From Limiplasma sp045538465 (GTDB lineage Bacteria > Bacillota > Clostridia > Christensenellales > Aristaeellaceae), in assembly GCA_045538465.1 (NCBI GenBank), contig JAZSRK010000004.1:1-7351 (forward strand): a stretch of 7,351 nucleotides of DNA, read 5' to 3'. The notes below the pieces were generated by a model, which saw only the letters and a list, made by a program, of their open reading frames with translations, was not told the DNA's origin and did not search any database. Position numbers and translations under genes: made by a program. This document shows, in pieces, positions 5,918 to 7,351 of this stretch. Each line of letters starts with the position of its first letter. Position 1 is the stretch's first letter.

Positions 5918-6973
5918 ATGATGGAGCAGGAGCACCTGATCGACCTGAAGGGGATATCCAAGGATTACGACGGAACCACGGTACTCAAGGACATCAACCT
6001 CTATGTGCGCAAGAAGGAATTTGTTACGCTGCTGGGCCCCAGCGGCTGCGGCAAAACCACCACGCTGCGCATCATCGGCGGTTTTGAATACCCCACCTCT
6101 GGCGAGGTGTATTTTGAAGGCAAGGAGATCTCCGCACTGCCGCCCTATAAGCGCCGTGTGAATACGGTGTTCCAGAAATATGCACTCTTTCCCCATCTGA
6201 ACGTGCGGGATAACATCGCCTTTGGTCTCAAGCTTAAGAAGGTACCCAAGAAAGAGATCGACAAAAAGGTGGATCGTATGCTGGAGCTGGTCAACCTGAA
6301 AGGCTACGGCAAGCGTCATGTGGATCAGCTTTCCGGCGGCCAGCAGCAGCGTATCGCCATTGCCCGTGCATTGGTCAACGAGCCGGAAGTGCTGCTTTTG
6401 GACGAGCCTCTGGGTGCACTGGATCTAAAGCTGCGCAAGGAGATGCAGCTGGAGCTGAAGAACATGCAGCAGCAGCTGGGCATTACCTTCATCTACGTTA
6501 CCCACGACCAAGAAGAAGCCCTCACCATGAGCGATACCATCGTGGTAATGCGCGATGGCAAGATCCTGCAGATCGGCGACCCCAAGCGCATCTACGACGA
6601 GCCTGCCAACGCCTTTGTTGCCGACTTCATCGGCGAGAGCAACATACTGCGCGGCACCATGATCAAGGACGAATTGGTCAACTTTGCCGGGTACGACTTC
6701 CCTTGCGTAGACAGCGGCTTTGGCGAGAATGTGCCGGTGGATGTGGTCATCCGTCCGGAAGATATCATGATCGTGGGCGAGGATATTGGTCAGCTGACGG
6801 GTATCGTTCAGAGCGTTCTGTTCAAGGGCGTGCACTATGAGATGATGGTGCAGACCGGCGAAACGGTCTTCAAGGTACACTCCACTGCCATGCAGCCTCA
6901 GGGTTCCGGTGTGGGCATCAATATCGTACCCTTCAATATCCACATCATGAAGCCCATGCAGGAGGAAAACTGA
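5918..6973 (+). CDS. potA: Spermidine/putrescine ABC transporter ATP-binding protein
   Basis: The 351-residue protein is the ATPase that powers polyamine import through the PotB-PotC channel with binding protein PotD, at the inner face of the membrane. Visible in order: Walker A GPSGCGKTT (40-48), Q-loop Q86 in VFQKYALFPH, the signature LSGGQQQR (138-145), Walker B VLLLDEP (158-164), D-loop GALD (166-169), and the switch histidine in VTHDQEEA (H196). A regulatory TOBE-type domain follows (about 270-345, with VVIRPEDI). The length and the PYKRRVNTVFQKYALFPHLN stretch are typical of PotA rather than of sugar or iron importers, and the downstream potB supports this. The start is the first of two adjacent ATGs, with AGGAG at 5904-5908; the second, at 5921, is equally possible. 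Codons favour G or C at the third position more than in sbcDC, as judged by eye. Confidence 0.93.
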   Translation: MMEQEHLIDLKGISKDYDGTTVLKDINLYVRKKEFVTLLGPSGCGKTTTLRIIGGFEYPTSGEVYFEGKEISALPPYKRRVNTVFQKYALFPHLNVRDNIAFGLKLKKVPKKEIDKKVDRMLELVNLKGYGKRHVDQLSGGQQQRIAIARALVNEPEVLLLDEPLGALDLKLRKEMQLELKNMQQQLGITFIYVTHDQEEALTMSDTIVVMRDGKILQIGDPKRIYDEPANAFVADFIGESNILRGTMIKDELVNFAGYDFPCVDSGFGENVPVDVVIRPEDIMIVGEDIGQLTGIVQSVLFKGVHYEMMVQTGETVFKVHSTAMQPQGSGVGINIVPFNIHIMKPMQEEN

Positions 6974-6975
6974 CG

Positions 6976-7351
6976 ATGCTCACTGATATGTCGCTCCCCT
7001 GGTGGGCATGGGCGGCAATGGGCGTTGGCCTGATCGTATTTGTGGTGATGATCGCCCTGACGATCAAGCGCAACCGCGGCATGCACCGTTCCCTGTTCGC
7101 CTCTCCCTACACGCTGTGGATGATCATCTTCACCGTCGTGCCGGTCATCCTGATCAGCTATTATTCCTTTACCGACGCAAACGGCGCGTTCACGCTGGAT
7201 AACTTCCAATCCTTCTGGGACAGCAACTTTCACTCCAACAAGGTCATCGCCGACAGCATGGCCGCGGCAGGCATGGATCCTACGCCCTATATCACCCGCG
7301 GCACGGTCAATGTGGATACGCTGATCTACAGCCTCTGGATGGCCTTTGAAT
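6976..7351 (+). CDS. potB: Spermidine/putrescine ABC transporter permease PotB, N-terminal part, runs off the right edge
   Basis: The reading opens 2 bp after the potA stop and continues in frame for 125 codons to the window edge. GGAGG at 6961-6965, inside the end of potA, is its ribosome binding site. The protein begins MLTDMSLPWWAWAAMGVGLI. It has one hydrophobic segment at about 8-30 and another at about 44-63 (LWMIIFTVVPVILISYYSFTD). The latter, together with FTLDNFQSF, is characteristic of the first core helix and periplasmic loop of PotB/PotH permeases. The first hydrophobic segment is extra relative to E. coli PotB. About 25-30 residues after FTLDNFQSFWDS (through GMDPTPYITRGTVNVD) also appear inserted before the next helix, TLIYSLWMAFE. 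PotB forms the membrane channel with PotC; the gene for the latter should follow. Confidence 0.88.
   Translation, partial: MLTDMSLPWWAWAAMGVGLIVFVVMIALTIKRNRGMHRSLFASPYTLWMIIFTVVPVILISYYSFTDANGAFTLDNFQSFWDSNFHSNKVIADSMAAAGMDPTPYITRGTVNVDTLIYSLWMAFE

Noticed and set aside
6425..6943. 172-codon minus-strand open frame opposite potA
   Set aside because: It is the His/Leu/Val-rich mirror of a G/C-third-position gene; potA is unambiguous on the other strand.
1..7351. CRISPR array, tRNA, rRNA, riboswitch or phage-defence system
   Set aside because: No regularly spaced repeats, no tRNA-like or riboswitch-like folds, and no defence-gene motifs were seen; SbcCD here has the standard housekeeping architecture.

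Overview
The window looks like chromosomal DNA of a low-to-mid GC Firmicute, most likely a gut-type Clostridia (Oscillospirales- or Lachnospirales-like). The evidence is strong AGGAGG-type ribosome binding sites, an sbcD-sbcC pair of the Gram-positive type, a BlaI-type repressor start, an XRE-cupin regulator directly ahead of a pot operon, and an IS256-like insertion sequence end. The genus cannot be named from sequence reading alone.

Layout, left to right. (1) 1-~130 is the 5' end of an IS256-like element: the first 18 codons of a minus-strand transposase, its ribosome binding site, and a candidate terminal inverted repeat. (2) 130-331 is a short intergenic region with a sigma-A-like promoter for sbcD. 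(3) 332-4082 is sbcD-sbcC, overlapping by 14 nt, encoding the bacterial Mre11/Rad50-like nuclease complex, followed by a hairpin terminator with a perfect 14-bp stem. (4) 4169-5060, minus strand, is decayed: a BlaI/MecI-type repressor cut off after about 43 codons, then the remains of an unrecognised protein whose reading frame is broken by an apparent one-base insertion near 4300. (5) 5061-5339 is a regulatory region between divergent genes, with two BlaI-like operators, several dyads and a promoter reading right. (6) 5340-7351 is an XRE-cupin regulator (TTG start), potA, and the first 125 codons of potB, all on the plus strand and closely spaced: a polyamine (spermidine/putrescine) ABC import operon with its probable regulator first.

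How the genes work together. SbcCD is a self-contained DNA end-processing and hairpin-cleaving machine. The regulator-potA-potB run is a transport operon that probably continues beyond the window with potC and potD. The stretch between them is a scar of a BlaI-type regulatory module whose control DNA is still in place while its proteins are broken.

I did not find convincing evidence for a wholly new system. The points most worth a second look are the BlaI-module scar with its intact operators, the one-base frameshift in the adjacent orphan protein, the direct repeats spaced by 22 bp at the XRE-pot promoter, and the unusual N-terminal architecture of PotB.
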